Source of the DNA: Streptomyces leeuwenhoekii
GTDB lineage: Bacteria; Actinomycetota; Actinomycetes; Streptomycetales; Streptomycetaceae
Assembly (NCBI RefSeq): GCF_001013905.1
Contig: NZ_LN831790.1
Coordinates: 2,680,001 to 2,744,000 of the forward strand
Direction: 5' to 3'
Length of the DNA stretch: 64,000 nucleotides
Position 1 is the first letter of the stretch. Each line of letters begins with the position of its first letter. A model generated the notes under the pieces. The model saw only the letters and a program-made list of their open reading frames with translations, made no database searches and was not told the DNA's origin. This document shows, piece after piece, positions 50,569 through 60,492 of this stretch. The position numbers and the translations under genes are program-made.

Positions 50569-53250
50569 GTGACCCCCCGTGACCCGTCCAACGGTTCGCA
50601 TCCGAGGAAGACGGCCGAGGAAGCCGGCGCCGAGCAGCCGCCGGCCGCGCGCCCGGCGCGGAAGAAGAGCGCCGCGCAGAGCGGCAAGAGCGCGCAGCCG
50701 GCGAAGAGCGCGCGGAAGGCGGCACTGCCCGAACAGGCCGCGCAGCCGGCCACGAGGAAGACCGAGAAGAAGACCGCCGCGAAGAAGACCGCGGTGGACA
50801 AGGCCGCGAAGAAGGCCACCGCGCAGAAGGCCGCGGTCGAGAAGACCGCGGTGGAGAAGGCGGTCACGCAGAAGGCGACCGCGCGCAAGGCGGTCACGCG
50901 GAAGACGGCCGCGCGGAAGGCGCTCCCGGAACAGGCCGGCTCGCAGCGCACCGCCCCGCGGCGGGCGGCCGGGAAGGCGGCGGCCGGCAGGAAACCCGCC
51001 GCCTCCCGCGAGGCGCTCCCCGCCCGGAAGGCGCTCCCGGCCCGGAAGGCCGCCGTCTCCCCGCCCCTGGACGCGGGCGACCGGCAGCGGCTGCTCGAGG
51101 GTACGCACCACGATCCGCACACCGTGCTCGGCGCCCACCCGGTGCCGGGCGGGGTCGCCTTCCGGGTGCTCCGGCCGTACGCCCGGGCGGTGACCGTCGT
51201 CCTGGACGAGGTGCGGGCCGAGCTGCACGACGACGGGGACGGGTTCTTCTCGGGGCTGCTGCCGCTGTCCCGGGAAGAACCCGTCCCCCTCTACCGGCTC
51301 CGCGTCGCCTACGACGACGCGGTCCAGGAGACCGAGGACCCGTACCGCTTCCTGCCCGCCCTGGGCGACTTCGACCTGCACCTGATCGGCGAGGGCCGGC
51401 ACGAGCAGTTGTGGCGGGCGCTCGGCGCGCACCCGATGACCCACCAGGGCGTGAGCGGCACCCGGTTCGCGGTGTGGGCGCCCAACGCCCGCGGGGTGCG
51501 GGTCGCCGGCGGCTTCAACTTCTGGGACGGCACCGCGTTCCCGATGCGCTCGCTCGGCGGGACCGGCGTGTGGGAGCTGTTCGTGCCCGGCGTCGGCGAG
51601 GGCGAGCTGTACAAGTTCGAGATCACCCGGCCCGACGGTTCGAAGACGATGCGCGCCGACCCGCTGGCCCGCCGTACCGAGGTACCGCCGGCCACCTCCT
51701 CCCTCGTGCACGCCTCGCACTACGAGTGGGGCGACGACGCGTGGCTGGCCCGCCGCGCCGAGCGCCCGGCGCACGAGGCGCCCCTGTCGGTGTACGAGGT
51801 GCACCTGCCGTCCTGGCGACCCGGGCTGTCGTACCGGCAGCTCGCCGAGGAGCTGCCCGCGTACGTCAAGGACCTCGGCTTCACCCATGTGGAGCTGATG
51901 CCGGTCGCCGAGCACCCCTTCGGCGGGTCGTGGGGCTACCAGGTCACCGGCTTCTACGCGCCCACCGCCCGCCTCGGCACCCCGGACGACTTCAAGTACC
52001 TGGTCGACTCGCTGCACCGGGCGGGCATCGGCGTCCTGATGGACTGGGTGCCGGCCCACTTCCCGCGCGACGACTGGGCGCTGGCCGAGTTCGACGGGCG
52101 TCCGCTGTACGAGCACGAGGACCCGCTGCGCTCCGCGCACCCGGACTGGGGCACGCTGGAGTTCGACTACGGCCGCCGTGAGGTGCGCAACTTCCTGGTG
52201 GCCAACGCGGTGTACTGGTGCGAGGAATTCCACATCGACGGGCTGCGGGTCGACGCGGTCGCCTCGATGCTCTACCTGGACTACTCCCGCGAGCCGGGCC
52301 GGTGGCGGCCCAACGAGCACGGCGGCCGGGAGAACCTGGACGCGGTGGCATTCCTCCAGGAGATGAACGCGACCCTGTACCGGCGGGTGCCCGGTGTGGT
52401 GACCATCGCGGAGGAGTCGACAGCCTGGGACGGCGTCACCCGGGCCACGCACCACAAGGGCCCGAGCGGCTTCGGCGGCCTCGGCTTCGGGCTGAAGTGG
52501 AACATGGGCTGGATGCACGACTCGCTCCAGTACATGAGCCACGAGCCGGTGCACCGCAAGTACCACCACCACGAGATGACCTTCTCGATGGTGTACGCCT
52601 ACAGCGAGAACTACGTCCTGCCGATCTCCCACGACGAGGTGGTGCACGGCAAGGGGTCGCTGGTGTCGAAGATGCCGGGCGACTGGTGGCAGCAGCGCGC
52701 CAACCACCGCGCCTACCTCGGCTTCATGTGGGCCCACCCCGGCAAGCAACTGCTCTTCATGGGGCAGGAGTTCGCCCAGGGGGCGGAGTGGTCCGAGGCC
52801 CGCGGCCCCGACTGGTGGCTGCTGGACCCGCAGTACGGGGCCGAGGCCGACCACCGGGGCGTGCGAGATCTGGTGCGCGACCTCAACGCCGTCTACCGCG
52901 ACACCCCGGCGCTGTGGCAGCGGGACACCCACCCGTCGGGTTTCGCGTGGGTGGTGGGGGACGCCGCCGAGGACAACGTCTTCGCGTTCCTGCGCTTCGA
53001 CGCGGAGGGCATACCGCTGCTGGCGGTGTCCAACTTCTCCCCCGTGGTCCGCGACGACTACCGCCTCGGCGTCCCCGACGACGTCCCCGCCTGGCACGAG
53101 GTCCTCAACACCGACGCCGCCCGCTACGGCGGCAGCGGCGTCACCCAGCCCCACCCGGTCAAGCCGGAGCCCCAGGGCTGGCACGGCCGCCCGGCCAGCA
53201 TCCGGCTGACCCTGCCACCCCTGTCGACCCTCTGGCTGCGCCCGGCCTAG
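50569..53250 (+). CDS. glgB: 1,4-alpha-glucan branching enzyme with Lys/Ala-rich N-terminal extension
   Basis: 893 residues, longer than the usual 730-780. Residues from about 165 form a normal GlgB: N-terminal carbohydrate modules ([30 protein letters not shown]), GH13 barrel with [11 protein letters not shown] (nucleophile), [10 protein letters not shown] (acid/base) and [13 protein letters not shown], then a C-terminal beta domain. It creates alpha-1,6 branches in the linear glucan made by GlgE. Residues 1-165 consist largely of AAKKTA-, EKTA- and ARKA-type repeats, very basic and presumably unstructured. GTG at 50569 has GAGGAGG upstream. Its stop codon overlaps that of helD (CTAG). Confidence 0.93.
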   Translation: MTPRDPSNGSHPRKTAEEAGAEQPPAARPARKKSAAQSGKSAQPAKSARKAALPEQAAQPATRKTEKKTAAKKTAVDKAAKKATAQKAAVEKTAVEKAVTQKATARKAVTRKTAARKALPEQAGSQRTAPRRAAGKAAAGRKPAASREALPARKALPARKAAVSPPLDAGDRQRLLEGTHHDPHTVLGAHPVPGGVAFRVLRPYARAVTVVLDEVRAELHDDGDGFFSGLLPLSREEPVPLYRLRVAYDDAVQETEDPYRFLPALGDFDLHLIGEGRHEQLWRALGAHPMTHQGVSGTRFAVWAPNARGVRVAGGFNFWDGTAFPMRSLGGTGVWELFVPGVGEGELYKFEITRPDGSKTMRADPLARRTEVPPATSSLVHASHYEWGDDAWLARRAERPAHEAPLSVYEVHLPSWRPGLSYRQLAEELPAYVKDLGFTHVELMPVAEHPFGGSWGYQVTGFYAPTARLGTPDDFKYLVDSLHRAGIGVLMDWVPAHFPRDDWALAEFDGRPLYEHEDPLRSAHPDWGTLEFDYGRREVRNFLVANAVYWCEEFHIDGLRVDAVASMLYLDYSREPGRWRPNEHGGRENLDAVAFLQEMNATLYRRVPGVVTIAEESTAWDGVTRATHHKGPSGFGGLGFGLKWNMGWMHDSLQYMSHEPVHRKYHHHEMTFSMVYAYSENYVLPISHDEVVHGKGSLVSKMPGDWWQQRANHRAYLGFMWAHPGKQLLFMGQEFAQGAEWSEARGPDWWLLDPQYGAEADHRGVRDLVRDLNAVYRDTPALWQRDTHPSGFAWVVGDAAEDNVFAFLRFDAEGIPLLAVSNFSPVVRDDYRLGVPDDVPAWHEVLNTDAARYGGSGVTQPHPVKPEPQGWHGRPASIRLTLPPLSTLWLRPA

Positions 53251-55517
53251 ACGGCACCGGCACCGGCGTCGGCGAGTCCCTTCGGCAGTGCGCCGGTGTG
53301 CAGGACGCCGAGGCGCTGGGTGGCGCGGGTCAGGGCCACGTAGAGGTCGCTGGTGCCGTAGCGGCCGGGCTCGACGACCAGGACGGAGTCGAACTCCAGG
53401 CCCTTGGACTGGCGCGGGTCCAGGAGGACGACACCGCGGGTCAGGTCGGGCTCGGCGCCGGCCGTCACGCCGTCCAGGCGGGCCGCGAGCGCGCGGTGCA
53501 GCTCGCGCGGGGCGATGACGGCGAGGCGGCCCTCGTCCGGGGTGAGCTCGCCGACCGCCTCGGCGACGGCGGACGGGAGGTCGTCGGTGGCGCGGATCCA
53601 GGGGCGCACCCCGGTGGAGCGGACCGAGCTGGGGGGCTCGAAGCCGGGGTGCTCGGCGCGGACCACCGCCGCGGCCAGGTCCATGATCTCCGCCGGGGTG
53701 CGGTAGTTGACGCCCAGGCGGGTGTGCTCCCAGCGGTCCTCGACATAGGGCTCGAGGATCTTCTCCCAGGAGCCGACTCCGGCCGCCTCCGCGGTCTGCG
53801 CCGGGTCGCCGACCAGCGTCATCGACCGGGTCGGGCAGCGGCGCATCAGCAGCCGCCACGCCATCGGCGACAGCTCCTGCGCCTCGTCCACGATGATGTG
53901 GCCGAAGGCCCAGGTGCGGTCGGCCGCGGCGCGTTCGGCGGCGCTGCGGTGGTCGTCCTCCTCATGGCGTTCGGCGAACCGCTCCGCGTCGATGATGTCG
54001 TGCGCGGACAGCACCTCGGCGGCCTCCGGGTCGCTCTCCTCCTTGTCCTCGAACTCGAACGTCCGGGACGCGTACGACACGTCCAGCACGCCCTGCGCGT
54101 AGGCGATCTGCTCCTGGCGCTCGCGTTCGGCGCGGGCGCGGGCCGTCCGGTCGTCCTCGCCGAGCAGTTCGGCCGCCTCGTCCAGCAGCGGTACGTCCGC
54201 CGTGGTCCAGGCGCGGGTGACCGGGCGCCGGATCGCGTCGGCGTCCTCCTCGGGGAGGAACTCCTCGGGCGCGGCGAGGAAGTCGGCGACCAGCCGCTGC
54301 GGGGTCAGCACCGGCCACAGCCGGTCGATGGCGGACCAGACCTCGGGGTTCTCGGCGAGTTCGTCGCGGATCTGGGTGATGTCGCTGGCGTCGAGCAGGC
54401 TGGTGCCGTCGTAGGGGTCGGTGCCGACGCGCTCGGCGTACAGCTCGGTGAGGGTGTTGAGGATGTGGCCCTCGAAGTGCTCGCGGGCCGCGTTGTGCGG
54501 CAGCTTCGCGGCGCGGGTGCGTTCGCGGGCGACGGCGACCAGGCCGTCGTCGAGCATCAGGACCTCGCGGTCGTGCTCGATGGTGATCACCGGGTCGGGC
54601 AGCGCCTGCCGGCCGCGGACCACCTCGGCGAGCACCTCGGCCATCTCCGCGCGGCCCTTCACGGCCGCCGCCTCGGGGGTGTCCGCCGCCGTCGCCTTCA
54701 CCCCGGGGAACAGCTCGCCGACGGTCGCGAGCAGGACGCCGGTCTCGCCGAGCGAGGGCAGCACCTCGCCGATGTAACCGAGGAAGGCGGGGTTGGGGCC
54801 GACGATCAGCACCGCGCGCCGGGCCAGCAGTTCCCGGTGCTCGTAGAGCAGATACGCCGCCCGGTGCAGGGCGACGGCCGTCTTGCCGGTGCCGGGGCCG
54901 CCCTCGACGACGAGCACGCCGCGGTGCGGGGCGCGGATGATGCGGTCCTGGTCGGCCTGGATGGTCCGCACGATGTCGCTCATGCGGCCGGTGCGCGCGG
55001 AGTTCAGCGCGGCGAGCAGCACCGCGTCGCCCGAGGGGTCCTCGTGCCCGGTGCGGGTCTCGTCGCCGAGGTCGAGGATCTCGTCGTGCAGGGCGGTGAC
55101 CCGCCGGCCCTCGGTGGCGATGTGCCGGCGGCGGCGCAGGCCCATCGGGGTGTGGCCGGTGGCCAGGTAGAAGGGGCGGGCGACGTCGGCCCGCCAGTCG
55201 ATGAGGACCGGGGTGCGCTCGGCGTCGTCGGCGCGCAGCCCGATGCGTCCGATGTGGTGAGCGGTGCCCGAGGTCAGGTCGATGCGGCCGAAGCAGAGCG
55301 AGCCGTCGACCGCGTTGAGGGCGGCGAGCAGGCCGGAGCGCTCGGCGACGAGGATGTCCCGCTCCAGCCTGGCCTGCATGGGGGTGTGGCCCCGCGCGAG
55401 CGCGTCGGTGACGGATGCCTCGGCGTCGCCGCGCAGCGCGTCCACACGCGCGTACAGCCCGTCGATGAATTCCTGCTCACGCCTCAATTCATCGTCCGGA
55501 AATTCGGTGTTTGACAA
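53247..55517 (-). CDS. helD: HelD-family RNA polymerase recycling ATPase
   Basis: 756 residues, a superfamily 1 helicase-like protein with an N-terminal charged coiled coil (about 1-60), Walker [18 protein letters not shown], Walker [27 protein letters not shown] and the C-terminal motif [13 protein letters not shown]. The length and N-terminus fit actinobacterial class II HelD, which pries RNA polymerase off DNA; some relatives give rifampicin tolerance. The start is a TTG at 55517 with CGGGAG 6 bases upstream. A minus-strand promoter (TTGCGC, 18 bases, TATATT at 55597-55592) would give a leader of about 68 bases. No rifampicin-associated element was recognised. Confidence 0.9.
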   Translation of the reverse strand: MSNTEFPDDELRREQEFIDGLYARVDALRGDAEASVTDALARGHTPMQARLERDILVAERSGLLAALNAVDGSLCFGRIDLTSGTAHHIGRIGLRADDAERTPVLIDWRADVARPFYLATGHTPMGLRRRRHIATEGRRVTALHDEILDLGDETRTGHEDPSGDAVLLAALNSARTGRMSDIVRTIQADQDRIIRAPHRGVLVVEGGPGTGKTAVALHRAAYLLYEHRELLARRAVLIVGPNPAFLGYIGEVLPSLGETGVLLATVGELFPGVKATAADTPEAAAVKGRAEMAEVLAEVVRGRQALPDPVITIEHDREVLMLDDGLVAVARERTRAAKLPHNAAREHFEGHILNTLTELYAERVGTDPYDGTSLLDASDITQIRDELAENPEVWSAIDRLWPVLTPQRLVADFLAAPEEFLPEEDADAIRRPVTRAWTTADVPLLDEAAELLGEDDRTARARAERERQEQIAYAQGVLDVSYASRTFEFEDKEESDPEAAEVLSAHDIIDAERFAERHEEDDHRSAAERAAADRTWAFGHIIVDEAQELSPMAWRLLMRRCPTRSMTLVGDPAQTAEAAGVGSWEKILEPYVEDRWEHTRLGVNYRTPAEIMDLAAAVVRAEHPGFEPPSSVRSTGVRPWIRATDDLPSAVAEAVGELTPDEGRLAVIAPRELHRALAARLDGVTAGAEPDLTRGVVLLDPRQSKGLEFDSVLVVEPGRYGTSDLYVALTRATQRLGVLHTGALPKGLADAGAGAV

Positions 55518-55540
55518 TTCCGCTCCCGCCCGGATATACT
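55511..55540 (+). promoter_or_regulatory. Consensus sigma-70-type promoter pointing away from helD
   Basis: TTGACA (55511-55516) and TATACT (55535-55540) are 18 bases apart, very close to the ideal HrdB promoter. The -35 box overlaps the helD start codon on the other strand. The predicted first base is about A55547. Confidence 0.8.
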
Positions 55541-55546
55541 GTGCTC

Positions 55547-55640
55547 ACTGAACTTCTTTGCGACCCGTCCAAACGGAATCGCGAAAGATTGAATATACGC
55601 AAGAAAATCCCTCGGGCGCAATTGCCCGGGGGATTTCTTC
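55547..55640 (+). ncRNA. Candidate small RNA antisense to the helD leader
   Basis: A near-perfect promoter is followed about 60 bases later by a strong hairpin ending in TTTCTTC, leaving a transcript of roughly 94 bases. No convincing reading frame with a ribosome site lies in it. The A/T content is far above the surrounding genes, as in many intergenic RNAs. It would be complementary to the 5' leader of helD if helD starts near 55585. It is a prediction from signals only. Confidence 0.6.
55605..55636. terminator. Strong intrinsic terminator, usable in both directions
   Basis: AAATCCCTCGGGC (55605-55617) pairs with GCCCGGGGGATTT (55624-55636), 13 pairs including one wobble, over a 6-base loop. 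The plus strand continues TTTCTTC, and the minus strand reads ATTTTCTTG. It can therefore end both the candidate small RNA and the trx transcript. Confidence 0.8.
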
Positions 55641-55667
55641 GTCGGCGTATCGGGCCGCGGCCCTGGT

Positions 55668-56000
55668 TCAGACGACGTCGGCCAGCTCCTCCAGCAGGCG
55701 CCGCTTGGGCAGGGCGCCCACCATGGACTTCACCGGCTCACCGTCGCGGAAGACGATGAACGTCGGCATCGACAGCACCTTGTAGGCGTTGGTGGTGGCG
55801 GGGTTCCGGTCGACGTCGAGCTGCACCACGCGCAGCCGGTCCGCCTCCTGCTCGGCCAGGGCGGCGAGCACCGGCCCCATCTGCCGGCAGGGCGGGCACC
55901 AGTCGGCCGTGAACTCCACCAGCACCGGCAGCTCCGCCGCGATCACCTCCGCCGCGAAACTCGCGTCCGTCACCTCGGCCACACCCTTCGTCCTGCTCAC
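55668..56000 (-). CDS. trxA: Thioredoxin
   Basis: 110 residues with the full thioredoxin fold. The active site reads FTADWCPPCRQMGP, that is W-C-P-P-C rather than the usual W-C-G-P-C, which usually shifts the redox potential. VLSMPTFIVFRDGE contains the cis-proline loop. GTG at 56000 overlaps the MerR stop (GTGA), so the two are made together. It reduces protein disulfides in the cytoplasm, presumably under the control of the MerR protein. Confidence 0.94.
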   Translation of the reverse strand: MSRTKGVAEVTDASFAAEVIAAELPVLVEFTADWCPPCRQMGPVLAALAEQEADRLRVVQLDVDRNPATTNAYKVLSMPTFIVFRDGEPVKSMVGALPKRRLLEELADVV

Positions 56001-56425
56001 AACCCCTGCCCTCCCAGTTGGCACACCGGCCCCGGACCCCCCGGAGCCAGCGCCTCGGCAGCCAGCGCGTCCACGGCCCGCTCGGCCCTGGCCAGATGCG
56101 CCGCAACGGTCGCCCGCACGCCGCGCAACTCGCCGATCAGGGCGTCCAGCTCCGCCAGCTTGCGCCGGTAGACCGCGAGCGACGCCGGGCAGGTGTCGCC
56201 CTCGGGGTGCCCGGCGCGCAGGCACTCCACGAAGGGCCGGGTCTCCTCCAGGCCGAACCCGAAGTCCCGCAACGTCCTGATCTGCTCCAGCAGCCGCAGG
56301 TCGCCCTCGTCGTAGGTCCGGTGCCCGTGGGCGTCCCGGCGCGCGGACAGCAGTCCCCGGGCCTCGTAGTACCGCAGTGTCCGCGTCGTGGTCCCGGCGC
56401 GTGCGGCCAGCTCACCGATTCGCAT
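55997..56425 (-). CDS. MerR-family transcriptional regulator
   Basis: 142 residues: N-terminal winged helix (RIGELAARAGTTTRTLRYYEARGLL), a dimerising coiled coil and a short C-terminal tail. Cysteines in FVECLRAGHPEGDTCPASL and PVCQLGG could bind metal or sense oxidation, but the pattern is not exactly that of SoxR. It is translationally coupled to thioredoxin, so a redox role is likely. ATG 56425 matches the conserved start. A near-perfect dyad (56441-56460) just upstream is a good candidate for its own operator. Confidence 0.9.
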   Translation of the reverse strand: MRIGELAARAGTTTRTLRYYEARGLLSARRDAHGHRTYDEGDLRLLEQIRTLRDFGFGLEETRPFVECLRAGHPEGDTCPASLAVYRRKLAELDALIGELRGVRATVAAHLARAERAVDALAAEALAPGGPGPVCQLGGQGL

Positions 56426-56440
56426 GCCGACGAACGTAGC

Positions 56441-56460
56441 CCTTGACGCCGACGTCAGGG
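56441..56460. promoter_or_regulatory. MerR-type operator upstream of merR-trx
   Basis: CCTTGACG (56441-56448), four bases, CGTCAGGG (56453-56460): an inverted repeat with one mismatch in eight, the size and arm sequence usual for MerR-family sites set between -35 and -10 boxes. Confidence 0.55.
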
Positions 56461-56597
56461 CAAGGGCGGCTCCGGCCCGCCCGGGCACGGCGGTGGCCCG
56501 GCGCACGACGGAGCCGCCCGGTCCCTCCGCGGGGCGCGGAGGGACCGGGCGGCAGGGGGACCGGGCGGCGGGGGACCGCTCCGGGTGGGGGGAAGCC

Positions 56598-57980
56598 TCA
56601 GGTCTTGGCCAGTTCCTTCTCGCCTTCCGGCTCGGACGCCTCGGCGCGGGTCTCCCCGTGGCCGTCGTCCAGGAGGGTCTTCTCGTCGAAGGGGACGCAC
56701 CCGGCGAGGACCTCCGCGACCCGCTCCTTGTCGATCTCCTTGGTCCAGGTGCCGACCAGGACGGTGGCGACGGCGTTGCCCGCGAAGTTGGTCAGGGCGC
56801 GGGCCTCGCTCATGAAGCGGTCGATGCCGACGATCAGGCCGATGCCGTCCACCAGGGCGGGCTTGTGCGACTGCAGGCCGCCGGCCAGGGTCGCCAGGCC
56901 CGCGCCGGTGACACCGGCCGCGCCCTTGGAGGCGACCAGCAGGAACAGCAGCAGCGGGATCTGCTCCCCGACCGACATCGGGGTGCCCATGGCGTCGGCA
57001 ATGAACAGCGAGGCCATGGTCATGTAGATCATGGTGCCGTCGAGGTTGAAGGAGTAGCCGGTCGGGACGGTGATGCCGACCACCGGCTTGCTCACGCCCA
57101 GGTGCTCCATCTTGGCGATCAGCCGCGGCAGCGCCGACTCCGAGGAGGACGTGGACAGGATCAGCAGGAACTCGCGGCCCAGGTACTTGAAGAGCGCGAA
57201 GACGTTCACACCGGAGACGACCCGCAGCAGCGCCCCGAGCACCAGGAAGACGAAGAGCACGCAGGTGACGTAGAAGCCGAGCATCAGCACGGCCAGGCTC
57301 TTGAGCGCGTCGAGCCCGGCGGAGCCGGTGACGGCGGCCATGGCGCCGAACGCGCCGACCGGGGCGGCCCACATCACCATCGCCAGGACGCGGAAGACCA
57401 GCCGCTGGATGTGCTCCACCCCGCGCAGGACCGGCTGCCCGGCCGGGCCCATGGCCTGGAGCGCGAAGCCGCACAGCAGGGCGACCAGCAGGGTCTGGAG
57501 CACCTCGCCCTCGGTGAAGGCGGAGACGATCGTGGCCGGGATGATGCCGAGCAGGAACTCGGTGGTGCCCTTGGCCTCCGCGTCGACCTGCGCGTGCCCG
57601 GTCTCCTTGACGGCGTCGGTGATCGCCAGGCCCGTGCCGGGCTCCAGGATGTTGCCGACGACCAGGCCGATGGCGAGCGCCACCAGCGACATCACCAGGA
57701 AGTAGACCAGGGCGATACCGCCGACGGCCCCGACCTTGGCGGCCTTGCGCACCGATCCGATGCCCAGCACGATCGTGCAGAAGATGATCGGCGAGATCAT
57801 CATCTTGATCAGGTTCACGAACCCGGTGCCGATCGGCTTCAACTCGACGGCGAAGTCCGGCGCCGCGAGCCCCACGGCGATACCGAGGGCCACCGCGGCG
57901 ATCACCGCGATGTAGAGATAGTGCGTGCGGTCCCGCTTGGTCTTCGGTGCGGCAGGTGCCGTATCGGCTGCACTGCTCAC
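56598..57980 (-). CDS. dctA: C4-dicarboxylate:cation symporter DctA
   Basis: 460 residues, dicarboxylate/amino acid:cation symporter family. Eight helices and two re-entrant loops: LSTSSSESALPRLIAKM (first loop) and VPTGYSFNLDGTMIYMTMASLF (helix 7, with cation and substrate residues). It takes up succinate, fumarate or malate with protons or sodium. GTG 57980 has a perfect AAGGAGGG site; an ATG 48 bases upstream lacks one. It is divergent from a CitA/DcuS-type two-component pair, which is expected to control it. Confidence 0.95.
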   Translation of the reverse strand: MSSAADTAPAAPKTKRDRTHYLYIAVIAAVALGIAVGLAAPDFAVELKPIGTGFVNLIKMMISPIIFCTIVLGIGSVRKAAKVGAVGGIALVYFLVMSLVALAIGLVVGNILEPGTGLAITDAVKETGHAQVDAEAKGTTEFLLGIIPATIVSAFTEGEVLQTLLVALLCGFALQAMGPAGQPVLRGVEHIQRLVFRVLAMVMWAAPVGAFGAMAAVTGSAGLDALKSLAVLMLGFYVTCVLFVFLVLGALLRVVSGVNVFALFKYLGREFLLILSTSSSESALPRLIAKMEHLGVSKPVVGITVPTGYSFNLDGTMIYMTMASLFIADAMGTPMSVGEQIPLLLFLLVASKGAAGVTGAGLATLAGGLQSHKPALVDGIGLIVGIDRFMSEARALTNFAGNAVATVLVGTWTKEIDKERVAEVLAGCVPFDEKTLLDDGHGETRAEASEPEGEKELAKT

Positions 57981-58165
57981 GGCGGCCCTCCTTGGCGACG
58001 TCGTCGGTGTCACCGGCGTGCGGCTCACGTCCGGGAGAACCCTGGCGGATCCCGGGCGTCTGCGGGCCCGGGACCGGGGATCGCCGTGACTATCTCCCGC
58101 CCTGTGAGCGCGGTCACCCTTGCGTTCATTTAGTTCACCGATCAGCCACCGGGCAGACTGACGGC
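57981..58165. promoter_or_regulatory. Divergent dctA / sensor kinase control region
   Basis: 185 bases. A direct repeat GTTCA-TTTA-GTTCA at 58124-58137 lies in a locally A/T-rich patch, about 30 bases before the kinase start, and is a candidate response-regulator site. The rest shows no clear promoter. Confidence 0.45.
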
Positions 58166-59794
58166 ATGCGCCTGACCGTCCCCCGACCCCGCAGCCTGGC
58201 CGGCCAGCTCTTCGCCATGCAGGCCGTGCTGATCGCCGTGGTCGTCGCCGGGTACGCGCTGTTCTCCTACGTCAGCGACCGGGCGCAGGCCGAGGACGCG
58301 GCCGGCCGGCAGGCCACGGCGGTGGCACGGTCGATCGCCGACTCCCCTTCCGTACGGGAGGCGATCCGCACCCCCGACCCCACCGCCCGCCTCCAGCCGT
58401 ACGCGCTCCAGGTCATGCGCGACACCGGCGTCGACTTCGTCACGATCATGAACCCGCGGGGCATCCGCTGGACCCACCCCGACAGCCGGCAGATCGGGCG
58501 CCCCTTCCGCGGCCACACCGAGCCCGCGCGCCGGGGCGGCACCTTCACCGAGACCTACACCGGTACGCTCGGCCCGTCGGTCCGGGCGGTCACGCCCGTG
58601 CGGGACGGCGACCGGGTCGTCGGCCTGGTCAGCGCCGGGATCAAGGTGGAGGAGATCAGCAAGCGGGTCCGGGGCCAGCTCACCGCCCTGCTCGCCGTCG
58701 CCGCCGGCGCCCTCGCACTCGGCGCGGTGGGCACGTACGTGATCAACGCCCGGCTGCGCCGCCACACCCACGGCATGAACGCCGCCGAGCTCAGCCGGAT
58801 GCACGACTACCACCAGGCCGCCCTGCACGCGGTACGGGAAGGGCTGCTGATGCTGGACGGGCGGTACCGGGTGGCGCTGATCAACGACGGCGGGCGGGAG
58901 CTGCTCGGCTTCCGGCCCGGGGACGACGTGATCGGCAGGCCCGTCGCCGGTCTGGGCCTGCCGGCCCGGCTGACGGGGGCGCTGCTGGCGTCGGAGCCGC
59001 GCGTGGACGAGGTGCACCTGACCGACGACCGGGTGGTCGTGGTCAACACCTCCCCGGTGTCGGGCGGCGAGCGCCGCGGCACCATCGTCACCCTGCGCGA
59101 TGTCACCGAACTCCAGTCGCTCATGGGCGAGCTGGACTCCGAGCGCGGCTTCACCCAGGCCCTGCGGGCGCAGGCCCACGAGGCCGCGAACCGGCTGCAC
59201 ACGGTGGTGTCGCTGATCGAGCTGGGCCGCGCCGAGGAGGCCGTCGACTTCGCCACCGCCGAGCTGGAGCTGGCCCAGGCGCTGACCGACCAGGTGGTGG
59301 CGGCGGTGGGCGAACCGGTGCTGGCGGCCCTGCTGCTGGGCAAGACCGCCCAGGCCAACGAGCGGGGCGTGGAGCTGGTCGTGTCGCCGGACAGCCGCCT
59401 GGACGACGGGCTGCTGCCGCCATCGCTGCCCGCCCGGGACCTGGTGACCATCCTCGGCAATCTGATCGACAACGCGCTGGACGCGGCGCAGGGCAGCGAG
59501 CGGGCCCGGGTCACGGTCACCGCCTACACCCGGGACGAGGCCGAACTGGTCCTGCGGGTGGCGGACACCGGCACGGGTGTCGACCCCGCCCTGGCCGAGC
59601 TGGTCTTCCAGCGCGGTTTCACCACCAAACCGGCCGGCCCGGACGGGCGCGGGCTGGGCCTGGCGCTGGTCCGGCAGGCGGTGCACCGGCACGAGGGCAC
59701 CCTGTCGGTGACGGAGGCCGCCGAGGGCGGCGCGGTGTTCGAGGTGCGGCTGCCGCTGCGCGCCGCGACGGTGGCGGGAGGACGGGGCGCATGA
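58166..59794 (+). CDS. CitA/DcuS-family sensor histidine kinase
   Basis: 542 residues. First membrane helix (about 17-36), extracytoplasmic PDC-type sensor (about 37-175, with VDFVTIMNPRGIRWTHPD and GPSVRAVTPVRDGDRVVGLVSAGI typical of dicarboxylate/citrate binding), second helix (about 178-198), PAS domain (about 215-325), dimerisation helix with AQAHEAANRLHTV (phospho-His), and an ATPase domain with NLIDNALDAA and GRGLGLALV. It senses an external di- or tricarboxylate, with dctA next door as the likely target. ATG at 58166 matches the length of the family. It overlaps the regulator gene (ATGA). Confidence 0.94.
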   Translation: MRLTVPRPRSLAGQLFAMQAVLIAVVVAGYALFSYVSDRAQAEDAAGRQATAVARSIADSPSVREAIRTPDPTARLQPYALQVMRDTGVDFVTIMNPRGIRWTHPDSRQIGRPFRGHTEPARRGGTFTETYTGTLGPSVRAVTPVRDGDRVVGLVSAGIKVEEISKRVRGQLTALLAVAAGALALGAVGTYVINARLRRHTHGMNAAELSRMHDYHQAALHAVREGLLMLDGRYRVALINDGGRELLGFRPGDDVIGRPVAGLGLPARLTGALLASEPRVDEVHLTDDRVVVVNTSPVSGGERRGTIVTLRDVTELQSLMGELDSERGFTQALRAQAHEAANRLHTVVSLIELGRAEEAVDFATAELELAQALTDQVVAAVGEPVLAALLLGKTAQANERGVELVVSPDSRLDDGLLPPSLPARDLVTILGNLIDNALDAAQGSERARVTVTAYTRDEAELVLRVADTGTGVDPALAELVFQRGFTTKPAGPDGRGLGLALVRQAVHRHEGTLSVTEAAEGGAVFEVRLPLRAATVAGGRGA

Positions 59795-60492
59795 GCGGTG
59801 AGCAGCCCATACGCGTCCTGGTCGTCGAGGACGACCCGGTCGCGGCCGACGCGCACGTGCTGTACGTCGGCCGCGTCCCGGGCTTCACCGCCGTCGGCAA
59901 GGCCCACACCGGTGCCGAGGCCCGGCGGCTGCTCGACCGGACCCCGGTCGACCTGCTCCTGCTCGATCTGCACCTGCCGGACGTGCACGGGCTGCAACTG
60001 GCCCGCACGCTGCGGGCGGCCGGGTACCACGCCGACGTGATCGCCGTGACGTCGGCGCGGGACCTGGCGATGGTGCGCGAGGGGGTGTCGCTCGGTGTCG
60101 TCCAGTACGTCCTGAAGCCGTTCACCTTCGCCACCCTGCGGGACCGCTTGGTGCGGTACGCCGAGTTCCGCGCGGCGGCGGGCGAGGCGAGCGGGCAGGA
60201 CGAGGTGGACCGGGCCCTGGCGACGCTGCGCGCGCCGGGGCCTGCGGCGCTCCCGAAGGGCTTGAGCAGGCCGACGCTGGAGCGGGTGACCGGCGCTGTG
60301 CGGGAGGCCGAGGACGGGCTCACGGCGGCGGGGGTCGCCGAGGCGGTGGGGATCTCCCGGATCACGGCCCGGCGCTATCTGGAGCATCTGGTGGAGGCGG
60401 GGAGGGCCGAGCGGAAGCCGGTGTACGGGCAGGTGGGGAGGCCGGAGCTGGTCTACCGGTGGGTCCGGGGAGGCGTGGAGCGGGGGCGTTAG
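59791..60492 (+). CDS. CitB/DcuR-family response regulator
   Basis: 233 residues. Receiver domain (about 1-125) with VVEDDP, phospho-acceptor Asp59 in LLLLDLHLPD, TSA and the KPF lysine. C-terminal helix-turn-helix (about 170-225: TAAGVAEAVGISRITARRYLEHL). It accepts phosphate from the upstream kinase and should activate dctA. Its stop codon overlaps that of the convergent STAND gene. Confidence 0.95.
   Translation: MSGEQPIRVLVVEDDPVAADAHVLYVGRVPGFTAVGKAHTGAEARRLLDRTPVDLLLLDLHLPDVHGLQLARTLRAAGYHADVIAVTSARDLAMVREGVSLGVVQYVLKPFTFATLRDRLVRYAEFRAAAGEASGQDEVDRALATLRAPGPAALPKGLSRPTLERVTGAVREAEDGLTAAGVAEAVGISRITARRYLEHLVEAGRAERKPVYGQVGRPELVYRWVRGGVERGR

Noticed and set aside
55518..55667. A rifampicin-associated element controlling helD
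   Set aside because: I did not recognise that element upstream of the TTG start; the region instead holds the small-RNA signals.
55541..55759. A small protein encoded by the transcript from the consensus promoter near helD
   Set aside because: The only in-frame GTG lies directly after the -10 box, before the expected transcript start, and the frame runs through a strong terminator.
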